Part shown: piece after piece, positions 33,809 through 42,045 of the stretch
Layout: each line of letters starts with the position of its first letter
Numbering within the stretch: position 1 is the stretch's first letter
NCBI GenBank assembly: GCA_017416145.1
Contig: JAFQDD010000023.1
Span: 124,001-188,000, forward strand
DNA from: Spirochaetaceae bacterium
Lineage (GTDB): Bacteria > Spirochaetota > Spirochaetia > Treponematales > Treponemataceae
DNA length: 64,000 nucleotides
Direction of reading: 5' to 3'
Notes under the pieces: model-generated
Seen by the model: the letters and a program-made list of their open reading frames with translations, nothing else
Database searches by the model: none
What the model was told of the DNA's origin: nothing
Translations under genes and position numbers: made by a program

Positions 33809-35617
33809 ATGGCGATGAAAAACCTAAGAAAAACAAAAATTGTGTGTTCTATGGGACCCACAACAGCAAATGACGAAATCGTTGAAAAATTGATAAAAGC
33901 AGGTATGAATGTAGCTCGTTTCAATTTTTCCCACGGAACTCACGAAACTCACAAAGTTGCAATGGAAAGAGTGCGTCGAGTTTCTGAAAAATTACAAACT
34001 CCTGTAGCCCTTCTTTTGGACACAAAAGGTCCTGAAATTAGAACTGGAAATGTTGAAAATGATGGATTGATTAAATTTTCAGTTGGCGACAAAGTTATTA
34101 TTACTGTAGACGGAGCGACTTGTACTCAAGGGAATGAAACGACTCCAACTCATCTAAGTTTATCTTGGAAAGATTTACCAAACAGAGCTTCAAAAGGTAT
34201 CAAAATCTTGATAGCAGACGGTTTAATCGAATTAGAAGTTGATTCTATCGAAAATGAAACTGTTTATTGTACTGCAAAAAATTCTGGCTCCATTGGTAGC
34301 AAGAAAAACGTAAATATTATAGGACTACACGCTGGTCTTCCAATTATGACTGACCAAGACAAAGCTGATATTGCCTTTGGTGTTTCTCAAAACGTAGACT
34401 TTATTGCAGCAAGTTTTGTTAGTTTTCCTTCAGAAGTTGTGGAAATCCGAAATTACTTAAACAGTCTTGGAAGCCATGCTTTGATTATTGCCAAAATCGA
34501 AAACGAAGAAGGCGTAAACAATATCGACGGAATTATTGCAGAAGCTGACGGAATTATGGTTGCTCGTGGTGATTTAGGTGTTCAGCTTCCAACAGAAAGA
34601 ATCCCTCTTGCCCAAAAATACATTATTAGTCGCTGCCGTTTAGCTGGAAAACCTGTTATCACAGCTACACAAATGCTAGATAGTATGATATCAAATCCAC
34701 GACCAACTCGTGCAGAACTTACAGACGTTGCCAACGCTATTTTTGACGGAACAGATGCTACAATGCTTTCTGGAGAAACTGCTAACGGTAAATATCCTGT
34801 AGAGGCCGTTGAAACTATGGCAACTATTGCTCGTACAGTTGAAGATAGCGAAGAATACACAACTCGTATGTTTGAGCTAGATCAAAATATCGCTAGTGGA
34901 AAGAAAATCGAACACATTGTTGCAAAAAATGCTTACCTAATGGCAAAGGATTTAAAAGCTATAGCTATTGTTACTCCTACTTTACAAGGAAATACAGCTA
35001 GAATGGTAAGCCAATTCCGTCCAGAGCAATCAATTATCGCTGTAACTCCAATTCCACGAGTTCAACGTCAATTGATGTTAAACTGGGGCGTTTATCCAAT
35101 GCTATCAGAAGTTGTTGACGATAGTGAATGGATGGTTCAAAACGCAATCAAAAAAGCACTAGATTCTGGCGTAATTCACTTAAGTGATAGAATCGTTATG
35201 TTAGCTGGTATCCCAATTAACAACCCCATCAAAGTAAATACTGTAAAAGTTTTATTTGTTGGAAATGTTGTAGCTGCTGGAAACGGTGGAGTTTCAAACC
35301 AAGAAAACAAACGAGTTAGCGGTCGAGTATTCAAAATAACAGAACCAAACGAATTCCGTTCATATATCCGAGGAAGCAAAGCTGGTGGTGTAATCTTAGT
35401 TTGTAACAAAATCACAGAAGATTTTATACCAATTTTACGCATTGTAGACGGTGTAATCAGTGAAGAAGATAGCGAAATCCCAGCAGAACTTCTATCAATG
35501 GTAAACCCAAATCTTGTATGGCTACTAAACTGCAAAGGTGCTATGAAATCTCTTGAAACAGATTTAACAGTTACAATTGACGGTGGACAAGGATTAGCTT
35601 ACGAAGGACTTTGTTAA
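33809..35617 (+). CDS. pyk: Pyruvate kinase with extra C-terminal domain
   Basis: 602 residues, converting PEP and ADP to pyruvate and ATP at the end of glycolysis. Seen: RKTKIVCSMGPTT, RFNFSHGTHE, LLDTKGPEIRTG, IIAKIENEEGVNNID with the catalytic Lys, MVARGDLGVQLPTERI and TQMLDSMISNPRPTRAE. The usual core is about 470 residues; here a further segment of about 120 residues (GGVILVCNKITEDFIPILRIVDGVISEED...) follows, comparable in place to the PEP-utiliser-like extension of Bacillus enzymes. There is no ribosome site; the ATG lies 6 nt after TATGTT. Monocistronic, ending at a terminator. Confidence 0.96.
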   Translation: MAMKNLRKTKIVCSMGPTTANDEIVEKLIKAGMNVARFNFSHGTHETHKVAMERVRRVSEKLQTPVALLLDTKGPEIRTGNVENDGLIKFSVGDKVIITVDGATCTQGNETTPTHLSLSWKDLPNRASKGIKILIADGLIELEVDSIENETVYCTAKNSGSIGSKKNVNIIGLHAGLPIMTDQDKADIAFGVSQNVDFIAASFVSFPSEVVEIRNYLNSLGSHALIIAKIENEEGVNNIDGIIAEADGIMVARGDLGVQLPTERIPLAQKYIISRCRLAGKPVITATQMLDSMISNPRPTRAELTDVANAIFDGTDATMLSGETANGKYPVEAVETMATIARTVEDSEEYTTRMFELDQNIASGKKIEHIVAKNAYLMAKDLKAIAIVTPTLQGNTARMVSQFRPEQSIIAVTPIPRVQRQLMLNWGVYPMLSEVVDDSEWMVQNAIKKALDSGVIHLSDRIVMLAGIPINNPIKVNTVKVLFVGNVVAAGNGGVSNQENKRVSGRVFKITEPNEFRSYIRGSKAGGVILVCNKITEDFIPILRIVDGVISEEDSEIPAELLSMVNPNLVWLLNCKGAMKSLETDLTVTIDGGQGLAYEGLC

Positions 35618-35679
35618 TACAGGTGATAAAGAGACGTTCTTCTAAAAACTCTCCAACACTGTAAAACCCAAATAAAAAC

Positions 35680-35732
35680 AAAAGGACTATCTTGAAGTGT
35701 TTTCACATTTTCAAAAGACAGTCCTTTTTTTT
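35680..35732. terminator. Bidirectional terminator between pyk and the TraB/GumN gene
   Basis: AAAGGACTATCTTGAA pairs with TTCAAAAGACAGTCCTTT (one mismatch, one bulge) with T tracts on both strands. Confidence 0.85.
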
Positions 35733-35752
35733 GCAATATCTAAAATCTAATT

Positions 35753-36748
35753 TTAAAAAACCAAATCCCCGTTTTCTTTCATAATGCTAAATACAGAATT
35801 ATTTCCAACAAAGTGTCCAGAACCTGCAAAAACAAAGGTTGTTCCGCCTTCATTTATAAGTTCTGCAAAGGTTTCCGCCCAATTTGTATTTCGTTCTGTA
35901 AATAACAAATCATAATATTCAACCATATATGGTTCTTCAGCGATTTCTTTCTCCATATCATCAAACAAACAGGCAGCCAAAGCATTTTCATCCCCAGATA
36001 AATATGTTTCATACAATTTTTTAGTTTCTTCGATGGCTGCATTTTCGTCTTTTAGCATTTCATCAATAGTTGAAGTCATCATATCCATTTGAACATCAAT
36101 ATCACCATACGACATAATATCAAGTTGTACTTCCAACTCATCAAGACCAAACATTTCGATTCCGTAATTATTAGAAACTGTAATAAAATGAGTGTCATAA
36201 GCATAATTTGATGATAAATCCGTTCCCTGCAAAGTTAGATTTGAAACAGCAGAATATAAAACCCAAGGCATATATATTTTTTGAGAATCAACTATGTTTT
36301 TCCCAAGTTTTTCTTCCAAAAATTTTTGCTGTTCGTCTGTCAAAGTATCATACCAAGCAATTCCTCGCTCAGCCTCAATTTTAGTTGCTTCTTTTTGGGA
36401 ATCTTGCATTCTAAAAGAAAGTTTTGTCACAAGGTTTTTCCATCCTTGGGAAGAAATCTCGCCATAAACTTTGTCTGCTTTTCCATAGGCTTGTGCAATT
36501 TCCTGAGGAAGAGGATAAAGTCTTTCATCGCCTACGTGAATTGTTCCCAAAACATAAATTGTAGATAATTTCCCATTTGCATCAGCACCTTCAATTTTCC
36601 AAAACATCATATCATCATATTTTGACAAAACAGGAACTTCTGGCACCTTTGTTGTTGCACAGGAAAAAAATCCCAAAGCCAAAATTGCCACACAAAAAAT
36701 TACAAAACAATTTGTAAAATTTTTTCCAAAACAAAACTTTTTTTTCAT
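35753..36748 (-). CDS. TraB/GumN-family lipoprotein
   Basis: 331 residues. The lipoprotein signal ends LALGFFSCATT. The mature part matches TraB/GumN (PF01963): the first motif IYVLGTIHVGDERLYPLP and the last FVFAGSGHFVG, each with GxxH, which are thought to form a metal centre of protease or peptidase type. Biological role is unclear. I chose the ATG at 36748 because GGGAG precedes it and the signal peptide starts there; an in-frame ATG at 36808 lies upstream of the structured leader. Divergent from the EEP gene. Confidence 0.87.
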   Translation of the reverse strand: MKKKFCFGKNFTNCFVIFCVAILALGFFSCATTKVPEVPVLSKYDDMMFWKIEGADANGKLSTIYVLGTIHVGDERLYPLPQEIAQAYGKADKVYGEISSQGWKNLVTKLSFRMQDSQKEATKIEAERGIAWYDTLTDEQQKFLEEKLGKNIVDSQKIYMPWVLYSAVSNLTLQGTDLSSNYAYDTHFITVSNNYGIEMFGLDELEVQLDIMSYGDIDVQMDMMTSTIDEMLKDENAAIEETKKLYETYLSGDENALAACLFDDMEKEIAEEPYMVEYYDLLFTERNTNWAETFAELINEGGTTFVFAGSGHFVGNNSVFSIMKENGDLVF

Positions 36749-36761
36749 TTTTTTCTCCCAT

Positions 36762-36804
36762 AAGAAAGTCAATGAGGAAGTTTCAACTTCCGATTTGATT
36801 TTTT
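36762..36804 (-). promoter_or_regulatory. Structured leader element, copy 2
   Basis: Same architecture as the 10796-10837 element: outer stem AAGTCAA/TTGATTT (one G-U), ATC/TCA internal loop and inner stem GGAAGTT/AACTTCC. The inner stem changes an A-T pair of copy 1 to G-C. It again lies just upstream of a lipoprotein ribosome site. Confidence 0.6.
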
Positions 36805-36892
36805 TCAAAATTTTTCCAAAATCTTCAATTTTTTTTAAAAATTTTGATTTTTTTTTCTAATTATATATGTATATAACTTTTTTGGAGGAATT

Positions 36893-37882
36893 ATGTCAAC
36901 GGACAAAATTAAACTAAAACCAATTTTCATACTTTTGGGAATTTTTCTTTTATCACCCTTAATTTCCTGCAACATTTTAAATGGAAACGAAGATTTTAAT
37001 AATTCTAACATTTCCATCATTAGTTGGAATTTACAAACTTTTTTTGATTCAGTGACAGAAGGCACAGAATATTCTGAGTTCAAAGGAAGTTCCAGCAAAT
37101 GGACAAAAGAAAAATACGAAGAAAGAATCACAAGATTATGTGATTTTATAGAAAGTCAAGATGCTGATATTTACGCTTTTTCCGAGCTTGAAAATGCAAA
37201 TATTCTTCAAGACATTTCTAATAATTTAAATAGCAAATCAATAAAAGGCGGAAAATATAAATATGCTTGTTTTGGAAAAAATCAAGGTGGCGTTTTTGGA
37301 TGTGGAATAATTTCAAAATATCCTTTGGAAAATCTGAAACTTCATAATATAGATTTTAGATATTATGAAAATCAACCAGAACTAAGACCTATTTTGGAAG
37401 TTACAGCCTATGACAAAAATCAAGAAAAATTTTCTTTGTTTGTTTGTCATTGGAAATCAAAATCTGGTGGAGAAAAAGAAACAGAAATTTGGAGAGATTT
37501 ACAGGAAAGTTTACTTGCTAACTGTGTTTCAAAGGCTAAAAACAATAGAATTGTAGTTTGTGGAGATTTTAACAGAGATTTAAACGAATTTCAAAAAAAC
37601 AGTACAAATGATAAGATTTTGTTGCGAAGTTTTGAAGGTGAAAATCAAGTTTATGAAGAACTTGTAAATCCTTGGTTATTAAGTACAGAAAAGGGCTCTT
37701 ATAATTTCAATGGCGAATGGAACAAAATCGATCACTTTTTTCTGTCCTCAAATATCAATTTCTTGAAATTTTCCACGATTAAAGATTTTACAAACGACAA
37801 GGGATATCCTGAAGAATACTCTGTTCGCACAGGACGAGGATATTCTGACCATTTACCAATTTTGTGCCAATTCAGTTTTTAA
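36893..37882 (+). CDS. Endonuclease/exonuclease/phosphatase-family lipoprotein
   Basis: 329 residues. The signal ends LISCNILNGN (Cys about 25). The EEP fold is seen in ISIISWNLQTFFDS (metal Asn), FSELENANI (metal Glu), LFVCHWKSKSGG, IVVCGDFNRDL (Asp-X-Asn) and SDHLPILCQF (final Asp-His). This fold covers DNases and phosphatases; the envelope location suggests scavenging of extracellular nucleic acid or phosphoester. TTGGAGGAA precedes the ATG. Confidence 0.9.
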   Translation: MSTDKIKLKPIFILLGIFLLSPLISCNILNGNEDFNNSNISIISWNLQTFFDSVTEGTEYSEFKGSSSKWTKEKYEERITRLCDFIESQDADIYAFSELENANILQDISNNLNSKSIKGGKYKYACFGKNQGGVFGCGIISKYPLENLKLHNIDFRYYENQPELRPILEVTAYDKNQEKFSLFVCHWKSKSGGEKETEIWRDLQESLLANCVSKAKNNRIVVCGDFNRDLNEFQKNSTNDKILLRSFEGENQVYEELVNPWLLSTEKGSYNFNGEWNKIDHFFLSSNINFLKFSTIKDFTNDKGYPEEYSVRTGRGYSDHLPILCQFSF

Positions 37883-37936
37883 AACCGAAATATTTGCACC
37901 AAAATTTTTCGCCTTTTATTTATATTTATTCTGTGA

Positions 37937-37948
37937 TATAAAAATTTT
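37937..37948 (+). promoter_or_regulatory. -10 element at the GH17 start
   Basis: TATAAA (37937-37942) is followed by 6 nt and the ATG at 37949. No ribosome site; no good -35. Confidence 0.4.
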
Positions 37949-38887
37949 ATGAACACAACAGCAATTTCACAAGAAAAAATGCCTATTCCTTGGGCAAGAG
38001 CAATTTGCTATTCTGGATACCGAGAAAATCAACATCCAAACAAGCAAATTTATCCTTCTAAATCTCAAATCAAAGAAGATTTAGAAATAATCGTAAAACA
38101 CGGATTTTCTTACATTAGAATGTACGATGCCGTTATTTATCCAGAGTTGGTTTGCCAAGTTATTCGAGAAAACAACTTTCCATTAAAACTAATGCTAGGT
38201 CCAGGACTTTTAAGCGAAGTAAACAATCCAAATTGTGCTTGGAACAAAACTGTTTTCTCTGATGAGGAATTGCACCAGAGAGCTGTCCAAAACGATAAAC
38301 GCATCGAAAACTTGATAAGGATTGCAAATACCTATTCTGACATAGTTTTTGCTGTTTCAGTAGGAAATGAAAACACTCCAACTTGGGGAGAAAATACAGT
38401 TTCTGAAAATCGTTTAATTGAATTTGCAAAAAAATTAAAAACTGAAACTGGAAAAATCGTTACATTTAACGAAGGTGCAAGAGAATGGAAAAAACTTGAA
38501 AAACTTGCTGCCTATATGGATGTAATTTGTATTCATTCTTACCCACTGTGGTACGGCTTAACTTTGGCAGAAGCTCTTGAAGCAAACAAAAAAGATTATG
38601 AAGATATAAAAAATCTATATCCAACTAAGCAAGTTTTGTTTTCTGAAATTGGCTGGGCAACAGTGTGTCTTGAAAACACAGAGATGCAAAAACCAGAAGT
38701 AAACGAAGAAAACCAGCAAAAATACTATCAACAACTTTGGGAGTGGACAGACAAAGAAAAAATCACTGCATTTGTTTTTGAGGCCTTTGACGAACCTTGG
38801 AAGGGCTCAGACAATCCAAATGAAGTAGAAAAACACTGGGGATTGTATTATGAAAATAGAACCCCAAAGTTGATGTATAGAAATTAA
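37949..38887 (+). CDS. GH17-like exo-beta-1,3-glucanase-type hydrolase
   Basis: 312 residues without signal peptide. It reads like a GH17/Scw-type barrel: RAICYSGYRENQHPN opening, YIRMYDA, FAVSVGNENTPTWG (acid/base Glu), CIHSYPLWYG, QVLFSEIGWAT (nucleophile Glu) and AFVFEAFDEPWKG with HWGLYYENRTPK. Probably hydrolyses beta-1,3-glucan fragments in the cytoplasm. It converges on the sigma-factor gene with 1 bp between stops. The start is at an ATG 6 nt after TATAAA. Confidence 0.85.
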   Translation: MNTTAISQEKMPIPWARAICYSGYRENQHPNKQIYPSKSQIKEDLEIIVKHGFSYIRMYDAVIYPELVCQVIRENNFPLKLMLGPGLLSEVNNPNCAWNKTVFSDEELHQRAVQNDKRIENLIRIANTYSDIVFAVSVGNENTPTWGENTVSENRLIEFAKKLKTETGKIVTFNEGAREWKKLEKLAAYMDVICIHSYPLWYGLTLAEALEANKKDYEDIKNLYPTKQVLFSEIGWATVCLENTEMQKPEVNEENQQKYYQQLWEWTDKEKITAFVFEAFDEPWKGSDNPNEVEKHWGLYYENRTPKLMYRN

Positions 38888-38888
38888 A

Positions 38889-39698
38889 CTAACAAGCAGA
38901 GTTTATTTCTGCACGAAGGTGTCTTACGGCTCTCATCTCCATTTGACGCACGGTTTCTGCTGAAACTCCAAGCTCTTCTCCAACTTGGCGAAGAGTTTTG
39001 GTTTTTTCATCGTTATCAAAATTGAATCGATATCGAAGAACCTTTTGTTCCATTTCAGGAAGTCTATTTATCATTTGGTGAATATTTTCCTTTTCATAAG
39101 AATCCATAAGTTTATTTTCTGGTGAAAAAGAATAATCTGGAATAGAATCCCCTAGATTCAAGTTAGCATCATCATCCACTTCTGAATCGATACTTACGAT
39201 TGTATATGAATATAAATTTGCATTTCTAATTTCTTCAACGCTTAAATTTAATTTTTTTGCCACTTCTTCATCAGATGCTTCTCGACCAAGTTTTTGGAAA
39301 AGACTCAACTTTGCAGAGTGGATTTTTCTTAGCATTTCTTCTTTTCTGTGAGGAAGAATGATTTGACCTGTTTTGTTGCGAACATATCTTGTAATTGATT
39401 GTGCAATCCAAGCATAAGCATATGTAGAAAATCGTGTATTAAATGAATAGTGATATTTTGTAGCAGCAGTCAACAAACCAATATTTCCCTCTTGGATTAA
39501 GTCCATTATTGAAACGTAGGGATTTTTATATTTTTTTGCAACACTAACAACCAAACGAAGATTTGATTGAACAAGACGCATTTTTGCTTCGTTATCACCT
39601 TGTTGAACAAGTTTTGAATGTTCAATTTCCTGTTCAAAAGTCATTAGTGGATACTTGAGAATCTGTTTAACATATTCCTTGTAAGCCATTGTTTCCAT
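38889..39698 (-). CDS. Sigma-70-family RNA polymerase sigma factor (RpoH-like)
   Basis: 269 residues. Regions 1.2-2.4 are clear: YPLMTFEQEIEHSKLVQQGD, VQSNLRLVVSVAKKYKN, DLIQEGNIGLLTAATKYHYSFNTRFSTYAYAWIAQSITRYV; region 3 follows, and region 4 ends LRQVGEELGVSAETVRQMEMRAVRHL. The lack of a long region 1.1 and its size fit an alternative or RpoH-like sigma factor. GGAAAGGT precedes the ATG at 39698. Promoter targets cannot be told from sequence. The 270 bp upstream is AT-rich with nothing recognisable. Confidence 0.93.
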   Translation of the reverse strand: METMAYKEYVKQILKYPLMTFEQEIEHSKLVQQGDNEAKMRLVQSNLRLVVSVAKKYKNPYVSIMDLIQEGNIGLLTAATKYHYSFNTRFSTYAYAWIAQSITRYVRNKTGQIILPHRKEEMLRKIHSAKLSLFQKLGREASDEEVAKKLNLSVEEIRNANLYSYTIVSIDSEVDDDANLNLGDSIPDYSFSPENKLMDSYEKENIHQMINRLPEMEQKVLRYRFNFDNDEKTKTLRQVGEELGVSAETVRQMEMRAVRHLRAEINSAC

Positions 39699-39968
39699 TT
39701 TTTATACCTTTCCTCAATTTGTTTTTCTATAGAAAGATATGCAAAAACTATGCCAACTTTTAATTCTAACAAAAATAAAACATAAAATTCACAAAACTTG
39801 CTTATAATACAATAAATTAAAAAATCAACCTAAAATCAAAAAATTGTGTAAAATTCTAAAACAAATCATAAAAAAATCTGATTTGTATAATTTTTTAGAC
39901 AGTAAACCAGTTTTTCTGTACATTTTTTTATACAGTTCTCAAAAAAAAGTATACAGTTTTGACATAAT

Positions 39969-40982
39969 TTATACTGGATAAAACCACTCTTTTCCATTTT
40001 GGTCAACAGTTTTCCAATTTTGACCATCTTTTTCAAATTTTGTAGCCATTATATTGATTTTACCGCCACCACCTGGCAAATCCACAGCATAAACTGGCAA
40101 AGAAAGCCCAGAAAGCTCAGTTTTTAACTCAGCGTATAATTCTTTTCCTTTTTCTAAAGGCACTCTAAAATGAGAAGTTCCTTCCGCCAAATCAGTTTGA
40201 AACAAATACCCAGGTTTTATTCCCATAAAAACAAGATTTTCAAACAAAGAAGTAAGAGTTTTTACATTATCGTTGATTCCATGAAGCAAAACTGTTTGAG
40301 ATTGAATCGGAATCCCATTTTGGATAAGTTGGGTCAAAACCTCATATGATTTTGGAGACCATTTTTTGGAGATTTCTACAGGATGATTTATGTGTGGAAT
40401 CACCCAAAGAGGGGCATATTTTTTTAGCAAATCAATAGTTTCTGGTGTAAATCGCTCTGGAGCAAAAATTGGAGCTCTAGTACACAATCGAATGAGAATG
40501 CCTGGTCTAGCTTTTCGTATTGCATAAAACAAAGCATTTAATTTTTGATCTGAACCAGTCATAGGGTCGCCACCAGAAATCAAGATTTCTTTAATTTCTG
40601 GATGTTGGCTAAGATAATCAGAAACTTCTGCCATTTCTGTAGAATTGATAAAACCAGTTCCCTTTCCTGCAAAAGAGCGTCGAAAACAAAATCTACAATA
40701 TGTAAAACATTTTGAAGTTGTTAGTAACAAGCATCTATTTTTGTACTGATGAATAAGTCTGCCGGTTTTTTGATACAGTTTTGCTCCCAATGGGTCAGCA
40801 AGTTCATTTTCTTCGATATGCTCTTCCGCTTTTGAAGGAGTACATTGTCGATTTATTGCTACAAAAGCCTCTGCCGCTTCTTGTCGTTCCTCTGTGTTTT
40901 CGTTGGAACTAGAAGCCGCAAAAGCCAGTTTATTTAAGAGATTCGTATAATACGGTGATACTTGATTTGGGAGCAATTCCAT
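39969..40982 (-). CDS. KamA-family radical SAM protein (EpmB / lysine 2,3-aminomutase type)
   Basis: 337 residues. The radical-SAM cluster motif is CFTYCRFCFRR (CxxxCxxC), followed by ILISGGDPM, LCTRAPIFAPERFT, HINHPVE and a PLP-lysine region near the C-terminus (VDLPGGGGKINI). Length fits EpmB (EF-P lysine 2,3-aminomutase, about 340) more than catabolic lysine aminomutase (about 415). No EF-P or EpmA gene is adjacent, so the choice rests on size. It is 12 bp downstream of a barrel gene with TTTGGA before its ATG. Confidence 0.88.
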   Translation of the reverse strand: MELLPNQVSPYYTNLLNKLAFAASSSNENTEERQEAAEAFVAINRQCTPSKAEEHIEENELADPLGAKLYQKTGRLIHQYKNRCLLLTTSKCFTYCRFCFRRSFAGKGTGFINSTEMAEVSDYLSQHPEIKEILISGGDPMTGSDQKLNALFYAIRKARPGILIRLCTRAPIFAPERFTPETIDLLKKYAPLWVIPHINHPVEISKKWSPKSYEVLTQLIQNGIPIQSQTVLLHGINDNVKTLTSLFENLVFMGIKPGYLFQTDLAEGTSHFRVPLEKGKELYAELKTELSGLSLPVYAVDLPGGGGKINIMATKFEKDGQNWKTVDQNGKEWFYPV

Positions 40983-40994
40983 ATTTTTTCCAAA

Positions 40995-41960
40995 TTAGAG
41001 TTTTATAGCGTAACTAAAAGCAATTCTATTAAAAAACCACTCTCTTCCATTGTAATCTAAAGCAAAATTAGTTTTGTCATCAGAAGATTTTTCAGAAGAA
41101 AAACCTCGTCGACTTGAAAAACCAAGTTGGATTGTTAAAGCGTGTTTTTCATTAAACTTTAAAATACAAATTGGATTGATTGCAATCTTCATAAAAGTTG
41201 GATTCCATTTTTCAAAACCCTTATCAATATTTGAATCAGAATAATATCCGCTAAATTCAAACTGAAGTCCTACAGTTTGTAAAATTAAAGGCATTTGATA
41301 ACCTAAAACCACTGTAGAATTGTAATTCCAACCGTTAAATCCTTCTCCAGTTCCCTGCCAAATCCAAGGTTTACTAGTATCAATTCCTGTTAATCCTTTG
41401 TAAATCACATCATAAGTTGCCATTGTTACAACGTGAGTCCAATCACCTGGCACAATAGCTCCTAAATCAAATTGGAACAAACTAGAAAATTTATATTCAT
41501 AAAAATAATTTTGAAATGGAGTTAGATTTTTATATCCATCTTGATTGGAAACATATTCTCCCATTCCCTTTATTCCAATAAATTCCCAACCAGTTGCAAA
41601 TTTCGCACTAGCTGAAAAATTTAAAAAAGCAATTGGAGTAAAAGAAACTGAAAATTGAGGAGCAATAGAAACCGGTGTTAACTCAAAAGCACAAGAGAGA
41701 TTTAGATTATTTCCTTTTACGAGAGGATTTGAACCGAAAGGTGTTGGAATAATGTAATTATATTTTCCCACAACACGAAATTCTAAACCAGAATAAACAC
41801 CAGATAATGGAGCAAAACGATTTACATCTGAACCTTCTTTTGCAACTGGCTCTGATTTTGGATAATAAGCAAAATCTGTAGTAATAGAAAAATTATCAGA
41901 ATTTGCAAACAAAGAAAATGATAAAACAACAAAACAAAAAAGTGCTAATATTCTCTTCAT
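40995..41960 (-). CDS. Putative outer-membrane barrel protein
   Basis: 321 residues. Signal peptide ends FSLFANSDN. The mature part is beta-rich with many aromatic turns (GLEFRVVGKYNYIIPTPFG, LNLSCAFELTPVSIAPQFSVSFTP) and ends in a barrel-like strand with terminal AFSYAIKL. No named family recognised. It shares an operon with the KamA-type gene. Confidence 0.72.
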   Translation of the reverse strand: MKRILALFCFVVLSFSLFANSDNFSITTDFAYYPKSEPVAKEGSDVNRFAPLSGVYSGLEFRVVGKYNYIIPTPFGSNPLVKGNNLNLSCAFELTPVSIAPQFSVSFTPIAFLNFSASAKFATGWEFIGIKGMGEYVSNQDGYKNLTPFQNYFYEYKFSSLFQFDLGAIVPGDWTHVVTMATYDVIYKGLTGIDTSKPWIWQGTGEGFNGWNYNSTVVLGYQMPLILQTVGLQFEFSGYYSDSNIDKGFEKWNPTFMKIAINPICILKFNEKHALTIQLGFSSRRGFSSEKSSDDKTNFALDYNGREWFFNRIAFSYAIKL

Positions 41961-42045
41961 AAAAACCTCGAATCTCTAATATGGAAGATTTTCCAAGAAT
42001 GATATTAGCACATTATTCAAAAAGTATGAATACATTTATAAAAAA

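Noticed and set aside
34582-34860. Open frame antisense to pyruvate kinase
   Set aside because: It lies wholly inside a secure gene and has no recognisable protein sequence; such antisense frames are a by-product of codon use here.
36749-36808. Longer TraB/GumN protein starting at 36808
   Set aside because: The added residues lie across the structured leader and precede the signal peptide; the ATG at 36748 has GGGAG upstream.
39969-40982. Catabolic lysine 2,3-aminomutase
   Set aside because: At 337 residues it is too short for that enzyme and no lysine fermentation genes are nearby; EpmB-like is a better fit.
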